Shown here in pieces: positions 8,414 to 16,901 of a stretch of 55,012 nucleotides of DNA. Below the pieces are notes generated by a model that ran no database searches, was not told the DNA's origin, and saw only the letters and a list, made by a program, of their open reading frames with translations. This DNA comes from Beijerinckiaceae bacterium (lineage in GTDB: Bacteria > Pseudomonadota > Alphaproteobacteria > Rhizobiales > Beijerinckiaceae). The DNA lies in assembly GCA_021324915.1 (NCBI GenBank), contig JAJPIC010000003.1:1-55012 (forward strand), in the 5' to 3' direction. Made by a program: the position numbers and the translations under genes. Numbering within the stretch: position 1 is the first letter of the stretch; each line of letters opens with the position of its first letter.

Positions 8414-8512
8414 GCATGATCCGGAAAAGTGGGAGCCGGTTTTCCGAAGAGATCATGCCCCAATGAGCATGATCCGGAAAGTGGGACCTGGTTTTCCGAA
8501 GAGATCATGCTC
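8360..8512. repeat. Three tandem copies of a Rhizobiales palindromic repeat (family A)
   Basis: Three copies start at 8360, 8413 and 8466, an exact 53-base period. Each is about 46 bases running from agcatgatccgg to gatcatgc, with inverted ends (GCATGATC/GATCATGC) around a core aaaagtggg-N-ccggttttcc. Seven-base linkers separate the copies. Copy 3 has lost one A. Such elements are frequent between genes in Bradyrhizobiaceae and Beijerinckiaceae (established from general knowledge). There are no unique spacers, so this is not a CRISPR array. The first copy overlaps the 3' end of the 8048 gene. Confidence 0.9.
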
Positions 8513-8567
8513 TAAATAACCGCGGGTCGCGCGAAGACGTCTCGCTCCAGGGCGGTCAGGAGAGAAC

Positions 8568-9257
8568 ATGCCCGAGAAGCTAACCGTGCTTGTCGTCGGC
8601 GCATCGCGCGGCCTTGGACTGGGCCTGGCGGAAGAATGGTGTGGCCGCGATTGGAACGTGATCGCAACCGAACGCAATCCGTCAAAGGGGCTCGAAGCGT
8701 TGGCGCGGCGCTATCAGAACCTCGAAATCGAAAAACTGGACATTACCGATGCGGCAAGCGTGCGCCGGTTGCGCGAGCGGCTGGCGGAGCACCGGCTCGA
8801 CATTCTTTTCGTCAATGCCGGTATCGCCAAGGCCGCGGGTGCGACGCCGGCGACCGCCATGGAAGCCGATTTTCTCGACATGATGCTCACCAATGCGCTC
8901 AGTCCCGTGCGGCTCGTCGAATTGTTCGAGGATCTCGTGCGGGCCGACGGCGTCATCGCGGTCATGACATCCGGCCTTGCAAGCATCGCCAACAATACGG
9001 GCGGCTTCTCGGAACTCTATAGCGCGAGCAAGGCTGCGCTCAACATGCTGATGAAATGTTTCGCAAGCCGCCACCCCAACGATACGCGCGCGATTCTGCT
9101 TGTCGCGCCTGGGTGGGTGCGCACCGACATGGGCGGATCGAATGCACCGCTTTCAATTGAGGAGAGCGTTCCGCTCGTGGTCGAGACGGTCGCGCGTCAT
9201 CGCGGCAAGCCCGGGCTGCGCTTCGTCGACCGGCATGGCAACACCTTGCCCTGGTGA
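8568..9257 (+). CDS. Short-chain dehydrogenase/reductase (classical SDR)
   Basis: 229 residues. A Rossmann dinucleotide motif GASRGLGLGLAEEW lies at 11-24, an Asp-containing motif LDIT after beta-3, NAG at 84-86, and the catalytic YSASK near 147. A Ser-rich strand (VMTSGLASI) supplies the active-site Ser. It would oxidise or reduce a small carbonyl or alcohol with NAD(P); the substrate cannot be told. The proline after the catalytic Lys region (APGWVRTDMGG) is typical of the csgA-like subgroup. AGGAG lies about six bases before the ATG. It stands alone, just after the tandem repeat. Confidence 0.93.
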   Translation: MPEKLTVLVVGASRGLGLGLAEEWCGRDWNVIATERNPSKGLEALARRYQNLEIEKLDITDAASVRRLRERLAEHRLDILFVNAGIAKAAGATPATAMEADFLDMMLTNALSPVRLVELFEDLVRADGVIAVMTSGLASIANNTGGFSELYSASKAALNMLMKCFASRHPNDTRAILLVAPGWVRTDMGGSNAPLSIEESVPLVVETVARHRGKPGLRFVDRHGNTLPW

Positions 9258-9348
9258 ATGAGGCGAATTCCAACCTCGCTGCACCGCACGCGAACGCTCT
9301 CCCTCTCGTTTGAACTCGCGTGCGGCGCTTGTCGCACAGCATGTGCTG

Positions 9349-9912
9349 TCAGGCGACCTTCTGCCTCTGATGGCGGCCTTCTTCGATTTCTTCGATGATC
9401 TTCGGCACGAAGACTTTAAGATCATCGGGACTGCGGCTGGTGATAATGCCTTGGTCGGTTACCACAGGCTTGTCCACCCAGCGACCGCCCGCGTTCTCGA
9501 CGTCCTTGCGCAGGGACCAGAATGACGTGACGTTGCGCCCGCGAAGGGCATCGACCTCGATCAAGAGCCAAGGCGCGTGGCAGATCGCGGCGACGACCTT
9601 GCCGCTGTCGAGGAACGCGCGAACGATCTTCAGTGCATTCTCGTCGCGGCGCAAATGATCCGGATTCATCACGCCGCCCGGCAATACGAGCGCGGCATAA
9701 TTTTCAGGCTTCGCATCGGCGATCTTGAGATCGGCCGGTACGGTCTCGCCCCAGTCTTTGATGTTCCAGCCGCGGATCGGCTTGCCATCCTGGCTCGCCA
9801 CCTCGACTTTCGCTCCCGCTTTGCGCAATTCGTCGCGCGGAACCGTGAGTTCAAGTTGCTCGAAGCCGGTCGTGGCGATGATCAGGATTCGTGCATCCTT
9901 GATGCTTGGCAT
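9349..9912 (-). CDS. PfpI/DJ-1 family protein (type 1 glutamine amidotransferase fold)
   Basis: 187 residues. The fold starts with ARILIIATTGFEQLELTVPR, where the Glu is the family acid near the active site. The nucleophile elbow is VVAAICHAPWLLIE (Cys and adjacent His), and the C-terminus has VTDQGIITSRSPDDLKVFV. Relatives include YhbO, YajL and PfpI, described as stress proteins, deglycases or chaperones. The ATG at 9912 has GGAG six bases upstream. A TTG four codons earlier lies on top of that site and is rejected. It is divergent from the YdeP-like oxidoreductase with about 175 bases between them. Confidence 0.93.
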   Translation of the reverse strand: MPSIKDARILIIATTGFEQLELTVPRDELRKAGAKVEVASQDGKPIRGWNIKDWGETVPADLKIADAKPENYAALVLPGGVMNPDHLRRDENALKIVRAFLDSGKVVAAICHAPWLLIEVDALRGRNVTSFWSLRKDVENAGGRWVDKPVVTDQGIITSRSPDDLKVFVPKIIEEIEEGRHQRQKVA

Positions 9913-10088
9913 TTTTGTCTCCAACCTTGAAGAAATCCCCCGTCGCTGCGGCGGAAACGAGCAAGAGCCGCCCGCGTTCCGGCCGCAAAAGTCCGGAACC
10001 GAAGACGGCGCCGCCCCGTTTTCTCGCGCAATCGCAAGAATCTAGATCGCGGGACGGGGGCGCGGGCTTAGCAGCAAGAGAGCGGAAC

Positions 10089-12392
10089 ATGAGCAGCCAA
10101 ACGAACGACGGCAATGCGCGGATCAGGGATTACGGCGGCCCGGCCGGAGGCTGGGGCTCGGTCGAATCGCTTGCCGAAATTCTCATGCGCGAAGGCTCGC
10201 CGCTGGCCGTCGCGGCCGATCTCATCCATCAGAACAAGGCGGACGGCTTCATGTGCGTGAGCTGCGCCTGGGCAAAGCCGGCGCATCCGCATCCCTTCGA
10301 ATATTGCGAGAACGGCGCCAAGGCGAGCGCCTGGGAAATGACGCATAAGAAAACCGGCCCCGACTTCTTCGCCGCCCATGCGGTGAGCGAGCTCGAGTCC
10401 TGGCCGGATCACGATCTCGAAGAACACGGGCGCCTCACCCACCCGATGCGTTGGGATGCGGCAAGCGACAAATATGTCGAGGTCGATTGGGAAGCGGCCT
10501 TCGCCGAGATCGGCCGCGAGCTCAAGGCGCTCGATCCGAATTCGGTGGTTTTCTATACGTCGGGACGCGCCTCGCTCGAAGCCTCCTACATGTATCAGCT
10601 GTTCGCCCGCATGTACGGCACCAACAATCTGCCGGACAGTTCCAACATGTGCCACGAGAGCACGTCCGTGGCGCTGCCGGACAGCATCGGCGTGCCTGTC
10701 GGCACCGTCCGGCTCGACGATTTCGACAAGACCGATTGCATTTTCTTCTTCGGTCAGAATGTCGGCACGAACAGCCCGCGCATGCTGCATCAATTGCAGG
10801 ACGCGCGTATGCGCGGTGTCGAAATCATCACCTTCAATCCGCTGCGCGAACGCGGGCTCGAGCGTTTCGTCAATCCTCAAGCGCCGCTCGAAATGCTGAC
10901 CAACAGGCCGACGCAGATCAGCACGCAATATCACCAGGTGAAGGCAGGCGGCGACACGGCCGCGATCTTCGGCATAGCCAAGGCGCTTATCGCGGCGGAT
11001 GATCGCGTCGGCAACATTCTCGACCACGCGTTCATCGCCGAGCATACGCACGGATTCCAAGAGTTCCGCGAGGCCGCGCGCCGCTACGAGTGGGCGCAGC
11101 TCGAAGCGCGCTCCGGCCTCTCGCGCGCCGAGATGGAGGAAGCCGCGGAAGTCTATGCGCGCTCGAAGGCGGTGATCGGCATCTACGGCATGGGCCTCAC
11201 GCAGCATCGCGCCGGCGTCGACAATTGCAAAATGCTCGTCAATCTTCTGCTCCTGCGCGGCAATATCGGCAGGCCCGGCGCCGGCATCTGCCCAGTGCGC
11301 GGGCATTCCAATGTGCAAGGCCAGCGCACGGTCGGGATCACTGAAAAGCCCGAGCTCGCGCCGCTCGACAAACTGAAGGAGCTCTATGGCTTCGAACCGC
11401 CGCGCGAAAAGGGCCTCAGCACAGTCGATGCCTGCGAGGGCATTATCAAAGGCGAAGTCAAGGCCTTCATCGGGCTCGGCGGCAATTTCGTGCGCGCCGT
11501 CCCGGATACGACGATCATCGAGGAAGCTTGGCGCAAGCAACGGCTGACCGTGCAGATCTCGACCAAGCTCAATCGCAGCCACCTGATCCACGGCGAAGTC
11601 TCCTTCATCCTCCCATGCCTTGGGCGCACCGAGGTCGATCGGCAGGCGACGGGGCCGCAGGCGGTTTCAACCGAGGATTCGACAGCCTACATTCACGGCT
11701 CGCGTGGGGTAAGGACGCCGGTGGCCGATACGATCCTCTCCGAGCCGAAGATCATCGCCGAAATGGCCAAGCACACTTTGGCGCCCAACCCGAAAGTCGA
11801 CTGGGACGGCTGGGTCGCGGATTATGCCAAGATCCGCGATGCGATCGAGGCGACCTATCCCGAGCAATTCAAGGATTTCAACAGGCGCATGTTCGAGCCG
11901 GGCGGCTTTCCGCGCCCGCTCGCAGCGCGCGAACGCCAATGGAAAACGAAGACGGGCAAAGCCAATTTCCACGTGCCGGCGGGGCTCGACGAAGACCCGG
12001 ACATGGTGAGCAATGACGACGTCTTCCTGCTCATCACCGTCCGCAGCAACGACCAGTTCAATACGACCGTCTATGGCTATGACGACCGCTTCCGCGGCAT
12101 CCAGGGCACCCGCCGCGTGCTGATGATGAATGCCGCCGATATCGCCCTCCTCTCGCTCAAGGACGGCGAAATGGTCGATCTCGCCACGGTGGCAGATGAC
12201 GGAGTCGAGCGGCGGCTGAATGGGTTCCGCCTGACCGCCTACGATGTACCGCGCGGGTGTTGCTGGGCCTATTATCCGGAGTGCAATCCGCTGATCCCGC
12301 TATGGCATCACGCCATCGGCAGCAAAGTGCCGGCGGCAAAATCGGTGCCGATCAAGGTCTGCCGCAGTGCGGCCACGGCAGCGGCGGCCTGA
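10089..12392 (+). CDS. FdhF/YdeP-family molybdopterin oxidoreductase, candidate formate dehydrogenase 4 alpha
   Basis: 767 residues. The N-terminus has a short iron-sulfur motif, C56-V-S-C59 with C73 in FEYCENGAKA. These are three cysteines rather than the four of classical formate dehydrogenases, as is usual for YdeP relatives. C188 in SSNMCHESTSVAL aligns with the SeCys/Cys molybdenum ligand (UHGPSV) of E. coli FdhH. The C-terminal part carries the molybdopterin-guanine-dinucleotide domain (LLITVRSNDQFNTTVYGY). It would be a cytoplasmic bis-MGD enzyme. The frame runs upstream to 9906, but that part overlaps the divergent pfpI-like promoter and has no family match, so the ATG at 10089 is used. 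The DUF3175 gene five bases downstream is what I recall for fdh4B in Methylobacterium, so formate oxidation is the leading hypothesis; acid resistance as for YdeP is the alternative. Confidence 0.92.
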   Translation: MSSQTNDGNARIRDYGGPAGGWGSVESLAEILMREGSPLAVAADLIHQNKADGFMCVSCAWAKPAHPHPFEYCENGAKASAWEMTHKKTGPDFFAAHAVSELESWPDHDLEEHGRLTHPMRWDAASDKYVEVDWEAAFAEIGRELKALDPNSVVFYTSGRASLEASYMYQLFARMYGTNNLPDSSNMCHESTSVALPDSIGVPVGTVRLDDFDKTDCIFFFGQNVGTNSPRMLHQLQDARMRGVEIITFNPLRERGLERFVNPQAPLEMLTNRPTQISTQYHQVKAGGDTAAIFGIAKALIAADDRVGNILDHAFIAEHTHGFQEFREAARRYEWAQLEARSGLSRAEMEEAAEVYARSKAVIGIYGMGLTQHRAGVDNCKMLVNLLLLRGNIGRPGAGICPVRGHSNVQGQRTVGITEKPELAPLDKLKELYGFEPPREKGLSTVDACEGIIKGEVKAFIGLGGNFVRAVPDTTIIEEAWRKQRLTVQISTKLNRSHLIHGEVSFILPCLGRTEVDRQATGPQAVSTEDSTAYIHGSRGVRTPVADTILSEPKIIAEMAKHTLAPNPKVDWDGWVADYAKIRDAIEATYPEQFKDFNRRMFEPGGFPRPLAARERQWKTKTGKANFHVPAGLDEDPDMVSNDDVFLLITVRSNDQFNTTVYGYDDRFRGIQGTRRVLMMNAADIALLSLKDGEMVDLATVADDGVERRLNGFRLTAYDVPRGCCWAYYPECNPLIPLWHHAIGSKVPAAKSVPIKVCRSAATAAAA

Positions 12393-12396
12393 GCCG

Positions 12397-12678
12397 ATGA
12401 GCACGAAGCCGAAGAAGTGGTCGGCGCGCGTGACGCGCGAGAGCGACGCGCTCGACCTCGAGCCGCGCGTCTTCGCATCCGATGATCCGAGAGCGGTCGC
12501 GCGATCCTTGAAACGCTCGGCCGAGCGCAGCAAGCGGCGCAAATCGAACCCCTATCGCTCGGCTATGTCGATGTTGACCTTCTATCTCAACCGTGCCGGG
12601 CGAAACCTGCCAGCAGCGCGCAAGCGCGTGCTCGAACGCGCCAAGGGCGAGCTGCGCAAAGCATTCGGCCGCGCGTGA
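12397..12678 (+). CDS. DUF3175 protein, candidate partner of the upstream oxidoreductase
   Basis: 93 residues, strongly basic. It shows the DUF3175 pattern: KKWSARVTRESDALDLEPRV, then RSLKRSAERSKRRK and PYRSAMSMLTFYLNRAGRNL with a Lys/Arg helix at the end. No enzyme motif is visible. The gene starts four bases after the stop of the YdeP-like gene, so the two are surely one transcript. I recall a small second subunit (Fdh4B) paired with Fdh4A in Methylobacterium extorquens. That this is its counterpart is inference. Confidence 0.85.
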   Translation: MSTKPKKWSARVTRESDALDLEPRVFASDDPRAVARSLKRSAERSKRRKSNPYRSAMSMLTFYLNRAGRNLPAARKRVLERAKGELRKAFGRA

Positions 12679-12684
12679 TCTTCG

Positions 12685-12951
12685 CTATCCGAAGGAGGAT
12701 CGATCGAGCTCCGGTGCGAAGGCGAGCGTTCTTGCCTGATGCTCGATGAGGAAGGTCGCATGGTTCGCGCCGCGCGGAGGCGGAATCACGAACCAGATGA
12801 TCAGGAAGGCGAGAATCACCAGGACAAGGCCCGCGATCAAAACATAGAAGATCGGCCGGCCGAAGAAGCCGGCGCGTGCCCGGCGCGGTTCGATTTCGAT
12901 CGGATGCCTCCTCTCGTCTTCCGCGCGGTCTCTCGTTCGTTGATCTGCCAT
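12685..12951 (-). CDS. Small single-pass membrane protein
   Basis: 88 residues. A charged N-terminus (MADQRTRDRAEDERR) precedes one clear transmembrane helix at about 34-56 (PIFYVLIAGLVLVILAFLII). About 30 periplasmic residues follow. GGAGAGGAGG before the ATG at 12951 is a strong ribosome site; the longer frame to 12975 is not needed. It converges on the DUF3175 gene with six bases between the stops. No family is recognised. Confidence 0.72.
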   Translation of the reverse strand: MADQRTRDRAEDERRHPIEIEPRRARAGFFGRPIFYVLIAGLVLVILAFLIIWFVIPPPRGANHATFLIEHQARTLAFAPELDRSSFG

Positions 12952-13032
12952 GGCCGGCCTCCTCTCCAAGGCCAACGTTGCCCGCAGACATGGGTTGCGG
13001 CCGCGTCGAAGCCGGGGTCTGAAGACCGGATG

Positions 13033-15672
13033 CTAGAGGGCCGCGGGCAGGGCCTGCCGGGCATCGAAAAATCCGGCCCAGGGGTCGCGCGTAAGATGCG
13101 TGAGGCGCTTGCTGAAATTGCCGAGCGTGAATTGGCTGGCGCTGGTCAAGCTCTCGAGTTCGTCCCAGGTCAGCGGCGTCGATATGCTCGCCCCTGCCCG
13201 CGCCCGCGTCGAATAGGCGGCAACGGCGGTTGCTCCGCGCGCATTGCGCAAATAATCGACATAGATGCGGCCGGCGCGCGCCTTTTTCGCCACCGTCGCC
13301 GTGAACCGCTGCGGGCTATCGTGCGCCATGGCTTCGGCCAGGCTGCGGCAGAGAGTTTTTGCCTTCTCCCACGTGGCGCGTGGCTCGATGGGCACGACAA
13401 CATGCAGACCCTTGCCGCCGGTCGTCTTGATGAAGCTCTCGAGCTTCGCCTTGGCGAGCCGCATCCTTATCTCGCGCGCTGCCGAGACGAGGTCTGGGAA
13501 GGTGACGCCCTCGCCCGGATCGAGATCGAAGATCAACCGGTCGGGACGGTCGAGATTCGTGCTGCGCGCACCCCACGGGTGAATCTCGAGCGCCGACGAT
13601 TGGACCAGCGCCATCAATCCGTCGAGTGAATCGATGCCGAGGATAGGCTCGGCTTCATGCGGGTCCTTGATCTTGAGAATATGTTCGTCCAAGCCGGCCC
13701 AGGCGTGCTTCTGGAAGAAACAGCCTTGCACAAATCCGTTCGGGCAGCGCACGAGCACGAGCGGACGCCCGACGATATGCGGCTCGATCCACCGCCAGAC
13801 CATGGTGTAATAGTCGGCAAGCCCCTGTTTGGTGACGCCCACGTCGGGCCAAAGCAGGCGATCGGGATGGGTAAGCTCGACACTGGTTTTCGGATCGGAC
13901 GGCGCGCGGAGCGCCTTCTCACGCACGATTTCCTTCGGGTCTTTGTCTTCGCGCAGTCCCTTGAAAGCGGCTTGCCGAAGGCTGCCGTCCGCGGTCCAGC
14001 CGCGAAATTCGACTTCCGCAACATGATCCGGCTTGATCCAAACGGCATTTCGGCGCGCTTCGGCGGGAAGCGGATCGGCAAAGGCGGGCTTTGCTATTCT
14101 CTCGCGTTCGAGATCGGTGAAGAGATCGGTAGCGAGCTTATTCGAAAATCCGCTTCCTACCCTGCCCGCGTGAATGAGCTTGCCGTTCTCGTAATAGCCG
14201 AGCACCAATGAACCGATCGCCTTGCGCGAGGTCGTCGAGGGCACATAGCCGGTAATGACGAATTCCTGGCGGTTGGCGCATTTTGCCTTCATCCAATCTG
14301 TCGTTCGCCCTTCGCGGTAAGGCGCATCGCGCCGCTTCGAGACGATGCCTTCGGCGCCCAGCCGGCACACATGCTGAAGCATGAGATCGCCGTTCTCTTC
14401 GAAATGTTCGCTGAAGCGCAGCGTCCGGTCCCCTGCCGCCGAAAACAGAGCGGCGAGAAGATCCTTGCGTTCGCTCAAAGCCACGCGCGTCAGGTTGAGG
14501 CCATCGATATAGAGAATATCGAAGCCGTAATAGACGAGGCTCTCTTTCTTGCCTTCCTTAAGAGCGTTCTGAAGCGCGGAAAAATCGGAAATTCCGTTGT
14601 CGTCCTCGACGACGATTTCGCCGTCGATCAGGCATTGATCGACCGGCAGCTTGGCGATCGCCGCGGCGATCGAAGGAAAGCGGTCGGTCCAATCGAGCCC
14701 CGTGCGGGTGCGCAAAACGGGATTGCCGCGATCGAGCACCGCCTCGACCCGATAGCCGTCGAATTTGATCTCGTGAATCCAGTCGGCGCCGGCGGGCGGC
14801 TTATCGGTGAGCGTCGGCAGCATCGGCGCAACGAATTCCGGCATTGCGGCCCGTTTGGCTCCTTTCGGTGCGGTGAAGTCGAAAGATTCGCCCTTCTTGC
14901 TCGGCTTTTTGCCTGTCTTGGCGCCCGGCCGTCCCGCAGCCTTTACGGTTTTGGCCTCTGCCGCTGCGCGCTTAGTTGCCGTGCGCTTGCCTGTGGCTTC
15001 GGGCTTTGACGCAAGCGGCGCGAGAGCCCGCGCGCGCGGGCTGCGCGAGGAGATCGTCGCGCCATGCGCCGGTTTGCCCGACGTCCATTGCCTGCTCTTT
15101 TTGTCCGTTGCAATCTCTTCGATCGAACGCCCGCTCAACACGGAATTCGGCGCTTCTTCCAAAATGTCGGGATCGCCGGGCGTGCGCGCTTCTGTATCAT
15201 TGGCCTTGATGAGCAGCCAATTATCCGCCTTCTCGCCGTGGCGCGCGCGCATCCGCACGAGGTGCCATTTGCCTTTGAGCTTTTGCCCTTTAAGCTCGAA
15301 GTCGAGATGCCCCTTCGCATAGCCGGCGTGCGGATCGCCATCCGGCTCCCAGGTGCCGCGATCCCAGACGAGGACCGCGCCGGCACCATATTGGCCTTCC
15401 GGAATCGTGCCCTCGAAAGAGCCGTAATCGAGCGGATGGTCTTCGACGTGAACGGCAAGCCTTTTCTCGCCCGGCACGAGGCTCGGCCCTCGCGTGACGG
15501 CCCAGCTTTTTAGAACGCCATCGAGTTCGAGGCGAAAATCATAGTGAAGCCGGGTCGCGTCATGTTTCTGAACGACGAACGAATTGCCCTTGCGCCGAGC
15601 CTTGCTGCCGCGCGGTTCGCCGGTGACGTCGAAATCGCGTTTCTTGCGATAGGCTTCGAGGCCGCTCGCCAC
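13033..15672 (-). CDS. ligD: Multifunctional NHEJ DNA ligase LigD
   Basis: 879 residues with all three LigD modules in the Pseudomonas order. The 3'-phosphoesterase domain is at about 30-190 (HDATRLHYDFRLELDG; HVEDHPLDYGSFEG). A Lys/Ala-rich linker at 195-275 follows. The ATP-dependent ligase domain at 280-580 has its adenylated Lys in EIKFDGYR (K303). The primase-polymerase domain at about 595-870 contains LIFDLDPGEGVTFPD with the metal-binding Asp pair. It repairs double-strand breaks with Ku. The start is GTG at 15672 with AGGAG upstream. The gene lies seven bases after ku and is co-transcribed with it. Confidence 0.97.
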   Translation of the reverse strand: MASGLEAYRKKRDFDVTGEPRGSKARRKGNSFVVQKHDATRLHYDFRLELDGVLKSWAVTRGPSLVPGEKRLAVHVEDHPLDYGSFEGTIPEGQYGAGAVLVWDRGTWEPDGDPHAGYAKGHLDFELKGQKLKGKWHLVRMRARHGEKADNWLLIKANDTEARTPGDPDILEEAPNSVLSGRSIEEIATDKKSRQWTSGKPAHGATISSRSPRARALAPLASKPEATGKRTATKRAAAEAKTVKAAGRPGAKTGKKPSKKGESFDFTAPKGAKRAAMPEFVAPMLPTLTDKPPAGADWIHEIKFDGYRVEAVLDRGNPVLRTRTGLDWTDRFPSIAAAIAKLPVDQCLIDGEIVVEDDNGISDFSALQNALKEGKKESLVYYGFDILYIDGLNLTRVALSERKDLLAALFSAAGDRTLRFSEHFEENGDLMLQHVCRLGAEGIVSKRRDAPYREGRTTDWMKAKCANRQEFVITGYVPSTTSRKAIGSLVLGYYENGKLIHAGRVGSGFSNKLATDLFTDLERERIAKPAFADPLPAEARRNAVWIKPDHVAEVEFRGWTADGSLRQAAFKGLREDKDPKEIVREKALRAPSDPKTSVELTHPDRLLWPDVGVTKQGLADYYTMVWRWIEPHIVGRPLVLVRCPNGFVQGCFFQKHAWAGLDEHILKIKDPHEAEPILGIDSLDGLMALVQSSALEIHPWGARSTNLDRPDRLIFDLDPGEGVTFPDLVSAAREIRMRLAKAKLESFIKTTGGKGLHVVVPIEPRATWEKAKTLCRSLAEAMAHDSPQRFTATVAKKARAGRIYVDYLRNARGATAVAAYSTRARAGASISTPLTWDELESLTSASQFTLGNFSKRLTHLTRDPWAGFFDARQALPAAL

Positions 15673-15679
15673 AGGCTCC

Positions 15680-16576
15680 TCAACCCGCCTTCTTTACCCG
15701 TTTCGGACGCGGCGAGCGAGCCGGCGCCTTTTTCGCGGCGGCGCGCGCGCTTTCCTTGCGCGGAGCGGCCGGCGCCTTCGCCGGCTGCCCACGCCCCGTC
15801 TCGGTTTCGACACTGCGGCGCAAGGCATCCATCAGATTGATGACGTTGCTCGGCGCCTTGGTTTCCGGCGCGGCCGGTAGCGGACGGCCGGCGCGCTTGG
15901 CGCGGATCAATTCGACCAGCGCGTCCTGATATCGATCTTCGAATTTCGACGGATCGAAACTGCCGCGCTTCGTCTCGATGATATGCTCGGCGAGCTTGAG
16001 CATTTCGGCCGGGATCTTGAGATCCGGCACGGAATCGAAATAGGCCTTGTCGTCGCGGACTTCATATTGGTAGCGCAGCGTCGTGCCGATCAGACCCTTG
16101 TGGCGCGGCTCGATCATCAAGATCCGCTCGCGCCCGTAAAGGACGACGCGGGCAAGCCCCACCATGCCGCTTTCGCGCATCGCATCGCGAATGACGACGA
16201 AAGGTTCGTCGGCGACTTTGTCATCGGGCGCCATGTAATAGCTGTTGTCGAAATAGACTTCATCGATCTCGGCGCGCGGGACGAAGCTTTCGATATCGAT
16301 CGTATGCGTGCTCTCGAGCGCCTGCTCGGCGATTTCGCTCTCTTCGAAGGTGATGTAATCGCCTTTGCCGATCTCATAGCCGCGCACCCGGTCTTCGCGC
16401 TCGACGACGTCGCCGGTGACCGAATCGACATATTGTTGGCGCAGGCGATTGCCCGTTTCGCGGTTGATGAGATGGAAAGATATGCGCTCGCTCGCGCTCG
16501 CGACCGGAAAAAGCGCGATGGGGCAAGACACAAGCGAAAGCTTGAGATAGCCCTTCCAATTCGCACGCGGCGCCAC
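15680..16576 (-). CDS. ku: Non-homologous end-joining protein Ku
   Basis: 298 residues. The Ku core covers about 1-255, starting RANWKGYLKLSLVSCPIALF and including VRGYEIGKGDYITFEESEI, and ends in a Lys/Ala/Pro-rich basic tail from about 255 that helps DNA binding. Ku forms homodimeric rings on DNA ends and recruits LigD, whose gene follows seven bases downstream. The start is GTG at 16576 with AGGAGG six bases upstream, an excellent site. The 300 bases upstream are non-coding and contain a short tandem repeat. Confidence 0.97.
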   Translation of the reverse strand: MAPRANWKGYLKLSLVSCPIALFPVASASERISFHLINRETGNRLRQQYVDSVTGDVVEREDRVRGYEIGKGDYITFEESEIAEQALESTHTIDIESFVPRAEIDEVYFDNSYYMAPDDKVADEPFVVIRDAMRESGMVGLARVVLYGRERILMIEPRHKGLIGTTLRYQYEVRDDKAYFDSVPDLKIPAEMLKLAEHIIETKRGSFDPSKFEDRYQDALVELIRAKRAGRPLPAAPETKAPSNVINLMDALRRSVETETGRGQPAKAPAAPRKESARAAAKKAPARSPRPKRVKKAG

Positions 16577-16901
16577 TTTGCACCTCCTCTACGCAACTTC
16601 GATGCATCACTTTTTCAATGCACCGCTTCGAGGCGTCTTCGACGCACCACTTCGAGGGGTCTTCGACGCACCACTTCGAGGCGTCGCGCATCGCAACCCA
16701 TTTGAAGCGCATTTGGAACACAACGCGAACATAAAACGCTCTGCGTCCGACGAGACTAATGAAGCGGCGCAGGTTCAGCAAGCGCGCTCGAGCAACGAAC
16801 TTAATTAACTTCGCCTGAGCCAAGTCGTTCCGGCAATCGGGCGTGGACGCGCGGCATAAAAAAGAAGCCGGACGAGCCGGCTTCGCGATCGTTTTCGAGC
16901 G
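16577..16901. repeat. Non-coding region with 24-base tandem repeat
   Basis: Between ku and the DUF892 gene no credible gene is seen. A 24-base unit reading gcaccacttcgaggcgtctt plus cgac occurs in tandem at 16620-16643, 16644-16667 and, incomplete, 16668-16691. Looser relatives lie just before it near 16595-16619. The unit is a multiple of three, so one frame reads APLRGVFD repeatedly. That frame has no ribosome site and is judged non-coding. The region is the ku leader/promoter on the minus strand. Confidence 0.7.
16857..16884 (-). terminator. Rho-independent terminator after the DUF892 gene
   Basis: Read on the minus strand, an eight-base-pair stem GAAGCCGG/CCGGCTTC with a five-base loop (16864-16884) is followed by six U (16863-16858). 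It starts 18 bases after the DUF892 stop codon and is a textbook intrinsic terminator. Confidence 0.9.

Noticed and set aside
8360-8512. CRISPR-like array
   Set aside because: The units are palindromic and adjacent with seven-base linkers that are nearly identical; there are no unique spacers and no cas genes.
10068-11591. 507-codon frame opposite the YdeP-like gene
   Set aside because: It is antisense to a well-defined molybdopterin enzyme, with low-complexity composition and no motif.
16578-16808. 76-codon frame with APLRGVFD repeats
   Set aside because: The repeats arise from a 24-base DNA tandem; no ribosome site or conservation is visible, and it lies in the ku leader.
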